DNA of 64,000 bases from an uncultured Bacteroides sp. (GTDB lineage: Bacteria; Bacteroidota; Bacteroidia; Bacteroidales; Bacteroidaceae), in the NCBI GenBank assembly GCA_947646015.1, contig CANSEY010000003.1, forward strand, positions 62,001-126,000. The letters run 5' to 3'. Below are positions 9,593 to 19,713 of the stretch, one piece after another. The notes below the pieces were generated by a model, which saw nothing but the letters and a program-made list of their open reading frames with translations, ran no database searches and was not told the DNA's origin. Position 1 is the first letter of the stretch, and each line of letters opens with the position of its first letter. The position numbers and the translations under genes are program-made.

Positions 9593-10762
9593 ATGAAAAA
9601 GATCCTACTCATAGTCGTCTTATTATGTAGTACTCTCTTTGCTCAAGCACAAAAGAGCGATGTAATTATAGGTGCTGAGCAGACTAAAGCATATTTTCCA
9701 ATTCTAAAAAATAAACGAATTGCTATATTTTCCAATCACACCGGAATGGTGGGAAATAAGCACTTGTTGGATATATTATTGGAAAACAACTTTAATGTAG
9801 TTGCAATTTTTTCACCAGAACATGGTTTCCGTGGAAATGCTGATGCCGGCGAACATGTATCCAGTACAATCGATTCAAAAACAGGAGTACCCATTCTTTC
9901 TCTTTACAACGGAAAGTCGAAGAAACCGAGTGAAGCCTCCATGAAAAAGTTCGATATATTGATTGTAGACATACAAGATGTGGGGTTACGCTTCTACACT
10001 TATTATATATCTATGGTGCGTTTGATGGATGCCTGCGCAGAATATGACCGCAAAATACTGATTCTGGACCGACCAAATCCAAATGGCCATTATGTTGACG
10101 GACCAATATTGGATATGAAATATAAATCGGGAGTAGGCGGATTACCTATCCCCATTGTACACGGAATGACACTAGGCGAACTTGCCTTGATGGTCAATGG
10201 CGAACGATGGCTACCCTCTTCACGAATTTGCGACGTGACCGTCATTCCTTGTAAGAACTATACACACCAGACAATGTATCGCCTGCCCATTCCTCCTTCG
10301 CCTAACTTACCGAACATGAAAGCGATTTATCTATACCCTTCCATCTGTCTTTTCGAAGGGACTCCAGTAAGCTTGGGACGTGGCACCACTCTACCTTTTC
10401 AAGTATACGGCCATCCTAATATGACTGGATACAATTACAATTTCACTCCCCGTAGTATTCCAGGAGCAAAAAATCCGCCGCAACTTAACAAATTATGCCA
10501 CGGAGTAAACTTGAGTAATCTTAGTGACGAAGAAATTTGGAAAAAAGGGATAAACTTAGACTACTTAATTGACGCCTATCATAATCTGAATATGGGAGAT
10601 CGTTTTTTCAGACCTTTTTTTGAATTACTGGTCGGTACCGACTATGTACGTAAAATGATAGAAGGAGGTAAAAGTGCTGATGAAATAAAAGCAAGATGGA
10701 AAAGAGATGTCGAAAGGTTCAAGATACAACGAAAGCCTTATCTACTCTATCAAGACAACTGA
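9593..10762 (+). CDS. namZ: NamZ-type exo-beta-N-acetylmuramidase (DUF1343, GH171), paralogue 1
   Basis: This 389-residue exported protein belongs to the DUF1343 family. Members NamZ/YbbC of Bacillus subtilis and the Tannerella homologue release MurNAc from the non-reducing end of wall glycans. The signal peptide MKKILLIVVLLCSTLFAQAQ fixes the start at 9593. Family motifs are SNHTGM, FSPEHGFRGNADAGEHV (with the conserved Glu), DVGLRFYTYYISM, LDRPNPNG and SLGRGTTLPFQVYG. It is the first gene of a long operon and is followed 40 bases later by a symporter. A second NamZ lies at 22421. The two share motifs but are clearly diverged, so different substrates or compartments are possible. Confidence 0.88.
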   Translation: MKKILLIVVLLCSTLFAQAQKSDVIIGAEQTKAYFPILKNKRIAIFSNHTGMVGNKHLLDILLENNFNVVAIFSPEHGFRGNADAGEHVSSTIDSKTGVPILSLYNGKSKKPSEASMKKFDILIVDIQDVGLRFYTYYISMVRLMDACAEYDRKILILDRPNPNGHYVDGPILDMKYKSGVGGLPIPIVHGMTLGELALMVNGERWLPSSRICDVTVIPCKNYTHQTMYRLPIPPSPNLPNMKAIYLYPSICLFEGTPVSLGRGTTLPFQVYGHPNMTGYNYNFTPRSIPGAKNPPQLNKLCHGVNLSNLSDEEIWKKGINLDYLIDAYHNLNMGDRFFRPFFELLVGTDYVRKMIEGGKSADEIKARWKRDVERFKIQRKPYLLYQDN

Positions 10763-10802
10763 CTAGCCCTAATAAAATATTTCATTCATTAATCTGAAAA
10801 GC

Positions 10803-12254
10803 ATGACACCTGTAGCGGTATTAATCACTATTGCCTCCTACTTCCTGATCCTGTTTACCATTTCGTACATTGCAGGAAGAAAGGCTGATAACGAAGGCTT
10901 CTTTGTGGGTAACCGCAAATCAGCTTGGTATGTAGTGGCTTTCGCCATGATCGGCTCCAGCATATCAGGAGTTACTTTTGTATCAGTTCCGGGTATGGTA
11001 GGCATCAGTAATTTTTCATATCTACAGATGGTATTGGGATTTGTAACCGGACAAATTATTATCGCCTTTGTTCTGATACCCTTATTCTACCGGATGAACC
11101 TTGTATCTATTTATGAATACTTAGAAAACCGTTTCGGTACCTCTTCCTATAAAACAGGTGCATGGTTCTTCTTCATTTCCAAAATATTGGGAGCAGCCGT
11201 ACGTTTATACCTCGTATGTCTCACATTGCAACTTCTGGTTTTTGAACCTTTCCACATGCCTTTCATCATGAATGTAATTCTCACTGTGGCATTGGTTTGG
11301 CTCTACACATTCCGCGGAGGAGTTAAATCGTTGATCTGGACCGATTCACTGAAAACATTCTGTCTGATAGTATCTGTTGTATTATGCATTTACTACATTT
11401 CCACTGATCTTAAGCTCAGTTTCACAGAAATGTTTTCCACTGTTTCAGATAGTGCTTTGTCACACATGTTCTTTTTCGATAACGTGAATGACAAACGTTA
11501 CTTCTTCAAGCAGTTTTTGGCCGGTGTGTTTACAATGATAGCTATGACAGGACTCGACCAAGACATGATGCAGCGTAATCTGAGTTGCAAAAACTTTAAA
11601 GACTCACAAAAGAATATGATTACCAGTGGCATTTCCCAATTTTTTATCATTCTTTTATTTCTAATGCTGGGGGTACTGCTCTATACATTCACATCACACC
11701 AAGGTATCACAAATCCGGCAAAGAGCGACGAACTTTTCCCCATGATCGCTACAGGAGGATATTTTCCTATCATCGTAGGCATCTTGTTCATTATTGGACT
11801 GATTTCATCCGCTTATTCTGCGGCCGGATCGGCCTTAACAGCACTGACAACCTCGTTCACTGTAGATATCTTGGGAATCAAAGGAAAGACGGAAGACACT
11901 ATACGAAAAACACGTAAGAAGGTACATGTCGGCATGGCCATAGTCATGGGAATTGTCATTTTCATATTCAACTTACTGAATAACACCAGTGTCATCGATG
12001 CTGTTTATATCCTTGCCAGTTATACCTATGGCCCCATCCTGGGATTGTTTGCTTTTGGCATTCTCACAAAAAGACAAGTACGCGATCGATACATCCCATT
12101 AGTATCTATCCTTTCACCCATCCTCTGCTTCATCTTACAAAAAAATTCGGAGACTTGGTTTCACGGCTATCAATTCAGTTATGAGCTATTGATATTCAAT
12201 GCCTTGTTTACTTTTATAGGTCTGTGCTTTTTGATTAAAAAACAATTAACTTAA
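10803..12254 (+). CDS. Sodium:solute symporter (SSS family)
   Basis: This 483-residue inner-membrane protein has about 13 hydrophobic helices and the SSS-family features: an opening ISYIAGRKADNEGFFVGNRKSAWY, a GSSISGVTFVSVPG stretch in helix 2, and YSAAGSALTALTTSFTVDI in the later helices. Relatives carry sialic acid, sugars, amino acids or other organic solutes with Na+. Here the likely cargo is a sugar or peptide product of the exported hydrolases in the same operon, for example MurNAc, GlcNAc or wall peptide. The next gene starts 7 bases after its stop. Confidence 0.9.
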   Translation: MTPVAVLITIASYFLILFTISYIAGRKADNEGFFVGNRKSAWYVVAFAMIGSSISGVTFVSVPGMVGISNFSYLQMVLGFVTGQIIIAFVLIPLFYRMNLVSIYEYLENRFGTSSYKTGAWFFFISKILGAAVRLYLVCLTLQLLVFEPFHMPFIMNVILTVALVWLYTFRGGVKSLIWTDSLKTFCLIVSVVLCIYYISTDLKLSFTEMFSTVSDSALSHMFFFDNVNDKRYFFKQFLAGVFTMIAMTGLDQDMMQRNLSCKNFKDSQKNMITSGISQFFIILLFLMLGVLLYTFTSHQGITNPAKSDELFPMIATGGYFPIIVGILFIIGLISSAYSAAGSALTALTTSFTVDILGIKGKTEDTIRKTRKKVHVGMAIVMGIVIFIFNLLNNTSVIDAVYILASYTYGPILGLFAFGILTKRQVRDRYIPLVSILSPILCFILQKNSETWFHGYQFSYELLIFNALFTFIGLCFLIKKQLT

Positions 12255-12261
12255 CATAATA

Positions 12262-15200
12262 ATGAAACCAATCCTTACCTCCCTGATTCTGCTGCTTACA
12301 GCCGGCTTATTCCCACAAGCCGCAGCAACCCAAGAGCTATCTAAGGAACTTCGTTCGCAGATAGGAGACTTTCTGAATGAAACTGCCCGGAAAGAAATCT
12401 CTGTAGGCAAAATCCATATCGATTCTGTTAATACAGAAGGAAATGACTTGATACTTTTCGCTAACATAAACTGTTCGTATATTCCCTTCCGCACAGACAA
12501 TATTACTAAAATTTACCAAGGCATCAAAGCATTACTCCCTCCAGAGCTAGCAAAACGCAAGTTACAGATCCGGACAGACCACCATGCCATCGAAGAGCTA
12601 ATTCCTCTGGCACTTCGCAATACAAGAGGGAGAAAAATTCCGACATTTAGTTACAAAGCAGATACACCTCTGATTACCCGATTATCTGTTCCTTATACCC
12701 CCACAAACGGATTGCAAAACCGTCACATTGCTCTATGGCAAAGTCACGGCTTTTATTACGAATCCAAATTGGCTCGCTGGGAATGGCAACGTGCACGAAT
12801 CTTTCAGACTGTAGAGGACCTTTATACTCAGAGTTATGTACTTCCATTTCTTGTTCCAATGCTCGAAAATGCCGGTGCAACAGTACTTCTTCCTCGAGAA
12901 AGAGACCCACAAACTGTTGAAATCATTGTCGACAACGATAGATGCAGAGACGGACATTCGGTTTATTCAGAATTAAACGGAAGTAAAATGTGGAAAAACG
13001 GGGAAGAAGCAGGATTCGCCCACTTAAAGAGAACGTATAAAGACTTCGAAAATCCTTTTCGTGAAGGTACCTACCGTCAAGTAGAAACCACCAAAAAAGG
13101 AACTGTAAGTGTTGCCGAATGGATACCTGAAATTCCTCGGGCAGGACGGTATGCCGTATACATTTCTTATAAAACAGTAAATAACAGCACGGAAGATGCC
13201 CTTTATACTGTCTATCACCAAGGCGGTAAATCACAATTCAAGGTAAATCAACAGATGGGTGGAGGGACTTGGATTTACTTGGGAACCTTTAGCTTCGGTA
13301 TCGGTAAAACAGATTGTAAAATCGTCCTTAGTAACCAATCGGCCAAAGAAGGACGCTTGGTAACAGCTGATGCAGTAAAGATAGGCGGCGGTTACGGCAA
13401 TATTGCCCGAAGTATCTCCGAAGAAGGAGTTACAGTAAATACAAAAAGTTCGGACACAATGATAACCGATACCTATCATCCGAAAGCTCAGGTGAACTAT
13501 CCATACGAGATTAGTGGCTATCCTCGTTTCTGCGAAGCAGCCCGATACTGGATGCAATGGGCAGGCATACCAGACAGTGTTTATTCAGACAGTCATGGTA
13601 AGAACGACTATACAGACGATTACAAGTCACGTGGAATTTGGGTGAATTACCTCGCAGGAGGTTCTGCTGCCAACCCTACAGAAAAAGGACTAAACATCCC
13701 GGTGGACATGGCTTTTGCTTTCCATTCGGATGCCGGTACCACTTATGGTGACACAATTATCGGCACACTCGGTATCTTTCATACTTCGGCTTATAATGGT
13801 GCATATGCAAACGGTGCCTCACGATATGCCTCACGTGATTTATGCGATCTGGTACAATCAAATATCGTGAAAGATGTCCGTACCTTGTATGAACCCGAAT
13901 GGACACGCCGGGGAATGTGGAATCAATCTTATTACGAAGCACGTGTACCGCGAGTACCAACGATGTTATTAGAACTACTGTCACACCAAAACTTTGCCGA
14001 CATGCGTTACGGACTTGATCCTCGTTTCCGCTTCACCGTCAGTCGTGCCATTTACAAAGGAATTCTACAATTCATCTGCTCCCAATATAAAATGGAGTAC
14101 GTAGTACAACCTTTACCCGTCGATCACATGAGTCTCCGCTTTGAAGAAGGCAACCGAATCAAACTTTCCTGGCAACCGGTAGACGATCCGCTGGAAACCA
14201 CCGCAAAAGCCGACCAGTATATTGTGTATACGCGTATCGGGGACAGCGACTTCGATAATGGTGTGATTGTAAATTCTCCAACCTATCAAACGGTTATCCC
14301 TTCAGGGGTGGTTTGCAGTTTCAAAGTGACCGCCTTAAACAAAGGAGGAGAAAGCTTTCCATCAGAAATCCTTTCTATCGGAAAAACTTTTAACGACAAA
14401 GGAACCGTATTGATCATAAACGGATTTGACCGGGTCTGTGCTCCCGCAGATTTTACGGCAGACGCAGATACTTTAGCCGGATTCTTAGACGAGCTAGACC
14501 ACGGAGTACCCTACAAAACCGACATAAGTTACATCGGTCCGATGAAAGAGTTTCGCCGACAGATACCATGGATGGATGACGACGCCTCCGGATTTGGTGA
14601 TAGTTACGGTACACACGAAACAATGGTAATTGCCGGTAATACATTTGACTACCCTGCTATACACGGAGAAGCGATTTTGAAAGCAGGCTACTCGTTTACA
14701 TCTTGCAGTGACGAAAGTATCGTCCATCCAGACTCTTCTCCTAAAGAGAGAGAAACACAAATCTGTATGAATGACTATAAATACGTAGATCTTATATTAG
14801 GGAAACAATGCCAGACAAAAATGGGACGTGGTGGAATCCGCCCATTGGAATTTAAAACATTTAGTAAAGAGATGCAGAATGCCATCACAAACTACTGCCA
14901 GGCAGGAGGTAATTTCTTCGTATCAGGCGCCTATGTGGCATCGGACTTATGGGATAATCGTCTGGTGAAAGCCAATGAAGAAGACAAAAAGTTTGCTATG
15001 GAGGTATTGAAATACAAATGGCGTGTAGGACAGGCTGCCCGCAACGGAAAAGTAAAAAGTGTAGCCTCTCCATTCCCGGAAATCACAGGGAGCTACACTT
15101 ATTATCAAGATCTAAACCCGGAATCATATGTCGTAGAGTCGCCAGATGCTCTTGAACCGGCTGCACAAGGTGCATTCACTATACTGCGATATTCGGAAAA

Positions 15201-15333
15201 CAATCTGAGTGCCGGCATAGCTTATAAAGGGAATTATAAAACCTGCGTACTGGGATTCCCATTCGAAGCGATACGTACAGTCACAGAAAGAGAACTATTG
15301 ATGAAAGCCATACTGACTTTCTTCGAACACTAA
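12262..15333 (+). CDS. Exported N-acetylmuramoyl-L-alanine amidase-like protein with golvesin-like and Fn3-like domains
   Basis: This 1023-residue exported protein starts with the signal peptide MKPILTSLILLLTAGLFPQA. An Amidase_3-like fold appears split. Its first half holds ALWQSHGFYYE (about 153-163) and a long helix; after an inserted beta-rich golvesin-C-like domain (about 225-375) come MAFAFHSDAG (about 490) and LLELLSHQN (about 573), which supply the expected zinc-binding His and catalytic Glu. A fibronectin type III-like domain follows (about 625-705), then a C-terminal alpha/beta domain (VLIINGFDRV). Relatives are often labelled xanthan lyase, without strong support. In this operon it most likely cuts the MurNAc-L-Ala bond of imported wall fragments in the periplasm. 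The C-terminal domain has no clear function. Confidence 0.78.
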   Translation: MKPILTSLILLLTAGLFPQAAATQELSKELRSQIGDFLNETARKEISVGKIHIDSVNTEGNDLILFANINCSYIPFRTDNITKIYQGIKALLPPELAKRKLQIRTDHHAIEELIPLALRNTRGRKIPTFSYKADTPLITRLSVPYTPTNGLQNRHIALWQSHGFYYESKLARWEWQRARIFQTVEDLYTQSYVLPFLVPMLENAGATVLLPRERDPQTVEIIVDNDRCRDGHSVYSELNGSKMWKNGEEAGFAHLKRTYKDFENPFREGTYRQVETTKKGTVSVAEWIPEIPRAGRYAVYISYKTVNNSTEDALYTVYHQGGKSQFKVNQQMGGGTWIYLGTFSFGIGKTDCKIVLSNQSAKEGRLVTADAVKIGGGYGNIARSISEEGVTVNTKSSDTMITDTYHPKAQVNYPYEISGYPRFCEAARYWMQWAGIPDSVYSDSHGKNDYTDDYKSRGIWVNYLAGGSAANPTEKGLNIPVDMAFAFHSDAGTTYGDTIIGTLGIFHTSAYNGAYANGASRYASRDLCDLVQSNIVKDVRTLYEPEWTRRGMWNQSYYEARVPRVPTMLLELLSHQNFADMRYGLDPRFRFTVSRAIYKGILQFICSQYKMEYVVQPLPVDHMSLRFEEGNRIKLSWQPVDDPLETTAKADQYIVYTRIGDSDFDNGVIVNSPTYQTVIPSGVVCSFKVTALNKGGESFPSEILSIGKTFNDKGTVLIINGFDRVCAPADFTADADTLAGFLDELDHGVPYKTDISYIGPMKEFRRQIPWMDDDASGFGDSYGTHETMVIAGNTFDYPAIHGEAILKAGYSFTSCSDESIVHPDSSPKERETQICMNDYKYVDLILGKQCQTKMGRGGIRPLEFKTFSKEMQNAITNYCQAGGNFFVSGAYVASDLWDNRLVKANEEDKKFAMEVLKYKWRVGQAARNGKVKSVASPFPEITGSYTYYQDLNPESYVVESPDALEPAAQGAFTILRYSENNLSAGIAYKGNYKTCVLGFPFEAIRTVTERELLMKAILTFFEH

Positions 15334-15348
15334 AACAGAAGATTCTTA

Positions 15349-15370
15349 ACCTCCTTTTTATAAGGAGGTT
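15349..15370 (+). other. Perfect intercistronic hairpin
   Basis: AACCTCCTT and AAGGAGGTT form a tight hairpin between two genes of the operon, with no T tract after it. It may stabilise or process the mRNA, or partly attenuate transcription, rather than end it. Confidence 0.5.
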
Positions 15371-15428
15371 ACCCACAGGATCTAAAGTTATATAAACAGT
15401 AAAGTTATAACAAATAAAATCATCATCT

Positions 15429-17294
15429 ATGAATAGAAGGCTTTCTATATTCGTAATCATTTTGTTTTTCCTGTTACCTGTTGCCGCACGGGCACAGGTA
15501 ACAGGTTCTTTCCGCTTCGCACAGTTGACAGACATACATCTCAATCCCAACAATCCGAAGCCGACAGAAGACTTGAAACGTTCCGTCGAACAAATTAACG
15601 CCACACCGGGAGTAGACTTTGTATTAGTCACCGGAGACCTTACCGAAGAGGGTGATCGCACGACCATGTTAGTTGTAAAATCTATCCTGGACCGACTGAA
15701 AGTGAAATATTACGTTATACCGGGCAACCACGAAACAAAGTGGAGTGATTCAGGTTGCACTGCTTTCAGCGAAATATTCGGGGGAGAACGCTTTAAATTC
15801 GAACACAAAGGATTCTTGTTTTTAGGGTTTAATTCAGGACCACTGATGCGTATGGCCTACGGACATGTAGTACCGCAAGACATCACATGGATGAAACAAG
15901 AAATGGATAAAGTTGGAAAAGATAAGCCTGTAATCCTGGTCACCCATTATCCTATGCAGGATGGGGATGTGGACAATTGGTATGATGTTACCGATGCCGT
16001 ACGTCCATACAATATCCGCACTTTTATCGGAGGACACTATCATCGTAATCGCTTCCTCTCATACGACGGTATACCAGGTATTCTTACCCGCTCAAACCTA
16101 CGTGACAAAAACGGTTCAAGCGGCTATAGCATTTTTGATATCACTCCGGACTCTATCATTACTTACGAGCAACGCATAGATGAACCAATGAAACGCTGGA
16201 CTGCCCTATCACTCACCAAATCTTATTATAACCGTACCGGAAAGGCAGTGAAATATCCCAGTTTTTCGGTGAATAAAGAGTATCCACAAGTAAAAATAGG
16301 CTGGCAGGTGCAGACCGGTGTCGGCATCTATTGTTCACCTGCCCTCTGGAAAGGCAGAGTTTATGTAGGCGATGACTTGGGTTTCCTAACTTGCTACACC
16401 CTGAAGGAAGGACGTAAATTATGGAGTTTCCAATCAGGGAAACGCATTGTGGGCACACCTGCCGCAACCGACGGGATTGTGGTTTTTGGCTCCGCTGACC
16501 ACAACATCTACGGATTGGATGCTGTAACCGGTAAAGAACGCTGGAGGGTTACGGTTGCCCAACCGGTATTGGGAGCGGTAACTATTGAAAAAGGTATCGC
16601 TTACATAGGTGGCAGTGATTCCACTTTTCGCGCCATTCGTATCAAAAATGGTAAAGTAGTATGGACTTATACCGGTATCAAAGGTTACATCGAAACAAAA
16701 CCTCTGGTAGAAGGTGACAAGGTCATATTCGGTGCATGGGACAATACTCTCTATGCTCTCAATAAATCCAACGGCAAGGAACTCTGGAAGTGGACCGGCG
16801 GACTGACCCGTATGCACTTCTCCCCTGCTGCCGTATGGCCTGTAGCAGCACATGGAAAAGTATTCATCACCGACCCACAACGTGCCATGACCGCTATCAG
16901 CCTAAAAACAGGAAAAACAGTTTGGCGTACCTTCCAGTCAATGGTTCGAGAAACAATCGGTCTATCCGCAAACAAAAATCAGATTTATAGCAAAACGATG
17001 AATGACAGTGTCGTATGCTATTCCACCATCAGCGACACTCCGAAAGAGATCTGGGCATCTAATGTAGGCTTTGGCTACGAACATGCTCCATCCATGCAGA
17101 TGGAAAAAGACGGTATAGTATTCAGTAGTACCAAAGAAGGACTTATCTTTGCATTGGATGCAAGTACCGGACAAGTATTGTGGAAACATAAGATCGGCAA
17201 TTCACTGATTAACACCGTACTCCCCATCAGCCGCCATCAAGTACTGTTTACAGCCACCAGTGGTGAAACAGGCTTACTTGAGTGGAAAGAATAA
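15429..17294 (+). CDS. Exported metallophosphoesterase fused to a PQQ-type beta-propeller
   Basis: This 621-residue exported protein has a signal peptide (MNRRLSIFVIILFFLLPVAARA) and a calcineurin-like phosphoesterase domain (about 28-250). The metal-ligand motifs are all present: TDIHLN, VTGDLTEEGD, PGNHE, VTHYP and GGHYHRN. The C-terminal half (about 280-621) is a series of PQQ-like blades (YCSPALWKGRVYVGDD, GTPAATDGIVVFGSADHNIYGLDAVTGKERW shortened here to its ends) forming a beta-propeller. The substrate is unknown. Within a wall-degradation operon it might remove phosphate from wall-linked glycopolymers or act on a phosphodiester in imported material; this is a guess. The propeller may only be a scaffold. 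Confidence 0.85.
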   Translation: MNRRLSIFVIILFFLLPVAARAQVTGSFRFAQLTDIHLNPNNPKPTEDLKRSVEQINATPGVDFVLVTGDLTEEGDRTTMLVVKSILDRLKVKYYVIPGNHETKWSDSGCTAFSEIFGGERFKFEHKGFLFLGFNSGPLMRMAYGHVVPQDITWMKQEMDKVGKDKPVILVTHYPMQDGDVDNWYDVTDAVRPYNIRTFIGGHYHRNRFLSYDGIPGILTRSNLRDKNGSSGYSIFDITPDSIITYEQRIDEPMKRWTALSLTKSYYNRTGKAVKYPSFSVNKEYPQVKIGWQVQTGVGIYCSPALWKGRVYVGDDLGFLTCYTLKEGRKLWSFQSGKRIVGTPAATDGIVVFGSADHNIYGLDAVTGKERWRVTVAQPVLGAVTIEKGIAYIGGSDSTFRAIRIKNGKVVWTYTGIKGYIETKPLVEGDKVIFGAWDNTLYALNKSNGKELWKWTGGLTRMHFSPAAVWPVAAHGKVFITDPQRAMTAISLKTGKTVWRTFQSMVRETIGLSANKNQIYSKTMNDSVVCYSTISDTPKEIWASNVGFGYEHAPSMQMEKDGIVFSSTKEGLIFALDASTGQVLWKHKIGNSLINTVLPISRHQVLFTATSGETGLLEWKE

Positions 17295-17317
17295 AACAAA
17301 TCAAAACATAAGCATAT

Positions 17318-18784
17318 ATGAAATCAACAATCAATTGCTTCATCCCTTACGCGGGAGCAGTACAAGCAGAAAGAACAGTTCAAGGATTACAAGCAACAGG
17401 TTTGGTGAAAAAAATCTACCTTCTTGTCACCTCACCCAGCTTCGATCCACTACCAGGATGCGAACTACTTTATGTAGACAAGCTTACCAACAGCGCCTCC
17501 ATGTACGCCATTGCTACCTATTCGGATGCAAGCTACACATTACTTTATACCAAATATACATCACTTGAACTGGGACTATTTGCCCTTGAACGGATGATTC
17601 ACATTGCCGAAGATTCGGCTGCCGGCATGGTATACGCCGACCATTATCAAGTGACAGAAGGTAAACAGAGTAATGCCCCGGTCATCGATTACCAGTTCGG
17701 AAGTCTCCGTGACGATTTCAACTTCGGTTCTGTCCTCCTTTTCAAAGCCTCAGCCTTGAAAGAAGCCGCCAAACGAATGAAATCCGACTATGACTTTGCC
17801 GGATTCTACGATCTGCGCCTTAAACTTTCACAGAAATATCCATTAGTACATATCAATGAATACCTTTATTCGGAAGTAGAAAACGACACCCGAAAAAGTG
17901 GTGAAAAAATATTCGACTATGTAGATCCTAAAAATCGTGACCGACAGATTGAGATGGAAGAGGCATGTACCGAACATCTGCAAGAGATAGGCGGTTATCT
18001 GAAGCCTGAATTCCAGAAAATAGAATTCAACACCGGCAACTTCCCATACGAAGCTTCTGTGATTATTCCGGTACGCAACCGTATTCGTACCATACGCGAT
18101 GCCATCCGTTCTGTACTCAGCCAGAAAGCAGATTTCAAATTCAACCTGATCATTATCGACAATCACTCTACCGACGGTACCACCGAAGCCATTGATGAAT
18201 TTAAAGACGATGAACGCCTGATCCACTTGATTCCCGAACGTAATGATTTGGGTATAGGCGGTTGCTGGAATCTGGGAGTTCACCATCCTCTTTGCGGTAA
18301 ATTTGCTGTCCAACTTGACAGTGACGACGTATATGCCCACGACGGTACTTTGCAGGTCATGGTCAATGCATTTTACGAACAAAACTGTGCTATGGTAGTA
18401 GGCACCTATATGATGACAGATTTTGATATGAACATGATCGCTCCGGGCATTATTGATCACAAAGAATGGACACCAGAAAACGGGCGTAACAATGCACTAC
18501 GCATCAACGGGTTAGGTGCTCCTCGTGCATTCTACACACCAATACTCCGTGAATTGAAGGTACCCAATACCAGCTATGGCGAAGATTACGCATTAGGACT
18601 GAATTTCTCACGCCAGTATCAGATCGGACGCGTATACGAAGTCGTTTATCTATGCCGCCGTTGGGATGATAACTCGGATGCCTCTCTCGACATCGTAAAG
18701 ATGAATGCTCACAACCTTTACAAGGACCGCATACGCACTTGGGAATTACAGGCACGAATTGCATTAAATAAGAAACAAAGATGA
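17318..18784 (+). CDS. Family 2-like glycosyltransferase with two GT-A-like halves
   Basis: This 488-residue protein has no signal peptide and no membrane segment. The C-terminal half (about 245-460) is a clear GT-A glycosyltransferase: ASVIIPVRNRIRTIRDAIRS, IIIDNHSTDGT, the DXD-like QLDSDDVY, and GEDYALGL near the end. The N-terminal half (about 1-200) looks like a second, weaker GT-A-like domain with VYADHYQV in place of a DXD motif. Its stop overlaps the start of the DUF4922 gene by 4 bases (ATGA), so the two should be translated together. A sugar-adding enzyme in an otherwise degradative operon is odd. The donor and acceptor are unknown. Confidence 0.8.
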   Translation: MKSTINCFIPYAGAVQAERTVQGLQATGLVKKIYLLVTSPSFDPLPGCELLYVDKLTNSASMYAIATYSDASYTLLYTKYTSLELGLFALERMIHIAEDSAAGMVYADHYQVTEGKQSNAPVIDYQFGSLRDDFNFGSVLLFKASALKEAAKRMKSDYDFAGFYDLRLKLSQKYPLVHINEYLYSEVENDTRKSGEKIFDYVDPKNRDRQIEMEEACTEHLQEIGGYLKPEFQKIEFNTGNFPYEASVIIPVRNRIRTIRDAIRSVLSQKADFKFNLIIIDNHSTDGTTEAIDEFKDDERLIHLIPERNDLGIGGCWNLGVHHPLCGKFAVQLDSDDVYAHDGTLQVMVNAFYEQNCAMVVGTYMMTDFDMNMIAPGIIDHKEWTPENGRNNALRINGLGAPRAFYTPILRELKVPNTSYGEDYALGLNFSRQYQIGRVYEVVYLCRRWDDNSDASLDIVKMNAHNLYKDRIRTWELQARIALNKKQR

Positions 18785-19713
18785 ACAAAGAAATAGAAAC
18801 TCTACTGAGCGAACAGCTCTCCTCTTGGGAGACGGCACAAAACAATTACGCTGCCCTGAAACGGGTACGAATAAAAGATGTGAAAGTGAACGGTTGCCTG
18901 TACAGAATACAGTTCAACCCGGCACGTATTGTTTCTTCTGCTGCCAAAGTAGATAGTAAATCGATTCAAGAGCGTAAATGCTTCTTGTGTCCGGCCAATC
19001 TTCCACCGATGCAAAAAGGCATTCCTTTCGGAGAACACTACCAGATATTGGTCAACCCATTTCCTATCTTTCCCAAGCACTTGACAGTTCCCGAGCTACA
19101 ACATGTTGAACAGCGTATCTTACATCGCTTTAGTGATATGCTCGACCTGGCTACTTATGCCGAAGATTATATAATCTTCTACAATGGTCCCCAATGTGGT
19201 GCATCGGCTCCCGACCATCTGCATTTTCAAGCAGGTAATAAAGGTTTTCTACCTATCGAACAAGAGTCGAAAGAGAAAAGAGGAGAGAAAGTAATCACCT
19301 GTAAAGATGCTACTCTTTGGGCACTAAACGATTACCCCCGTGCAACTCTGCTAATTGAGGCGGGAAGTAAAGAAACAGCTATCATGTTGTTCAATACCGT
19401 ATACCAGGCCATGCCCTCAACATCGGGTGAAGATGAGCCTATGATGAATGTATTGGTATGGAAAGAACAGAAAAATTGGATTGTCTGCATCTTTCCCCGC
19501 AACAAACACCGTCCCTCCTGCTACACAGCCGAAGGGGATACCAATATCCTGATCAGCCCTGCATCAGTAGACATGGGGGGAGTGTTCATCACTCCACAAG
19601 AAAAGGATTTTGAAAAAATTACAGCAAATGATATTGCCGACATTCTCGGTGAAGTATGCCTGAGACCGGCAGCCTTCCGCATATTGATAGAACGCATAAA
19701 ACAACAATTATGA
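18781..19713 (+). CDS. DUF4922 protein with a HIT/GalT-like nucleotidyl-transfer motif
   Basis: This 310-residue cytoplasmic protein carries [10 protein letters not shown] (about 145), the HxHxQ active-site pattern of the GalT branch of the HIT superfamily, and an N-terminal CFLCPANLP (about 62) that could bind a metal. Relatives include GDP-L-galactose phosphorylase-like and ATP adenylyltransferase-like enzymes, which swap a nucleotide between a sugar phosphate and phosphate. It overlaps the glycosyltransferase gene by 4 bases on one side and the SpoIID-like gene by 4 bases on the other. That makes a nucleotide-sugar role beside the glycosyltransferase plausible. The exact substrate is not known. 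Confidence 0.72.
   Translation: MNKEIETLLSEQLSSWETAQNNYAALKRVRIKDVKVNGCLYRIQFNPARIVSSAAKVDSKSIQERKCFLCPANLPPMQKGIPFGEHYQILVNPFPIFPKHLTVPELQHVEQRILHRFSDMLDLATYAEDYIIFYNGPQCGASAPDHLHFQAGNKGFLPIEQESKEKRGEKVITCKDATLWALNDYPRATLLIEAGSKETAIMLFNTVYQAMPSTSGEDEPMMNVLVWKEQKNWIVCIFPRNKHRPSCYTAEGDTNILISPASVDMGGVFITPQEKDFEKITANDIADILGEVCLRPAAFRILIERIKQQL

Noticed and set aside
12262-15333. Xanthan lyase, a label often given to relatives
   Set aside because: No polysaccharide-lyase fold was seen, while the His and Glu motifs fit an Amidase_3-type enzyme and the operon is about murein.
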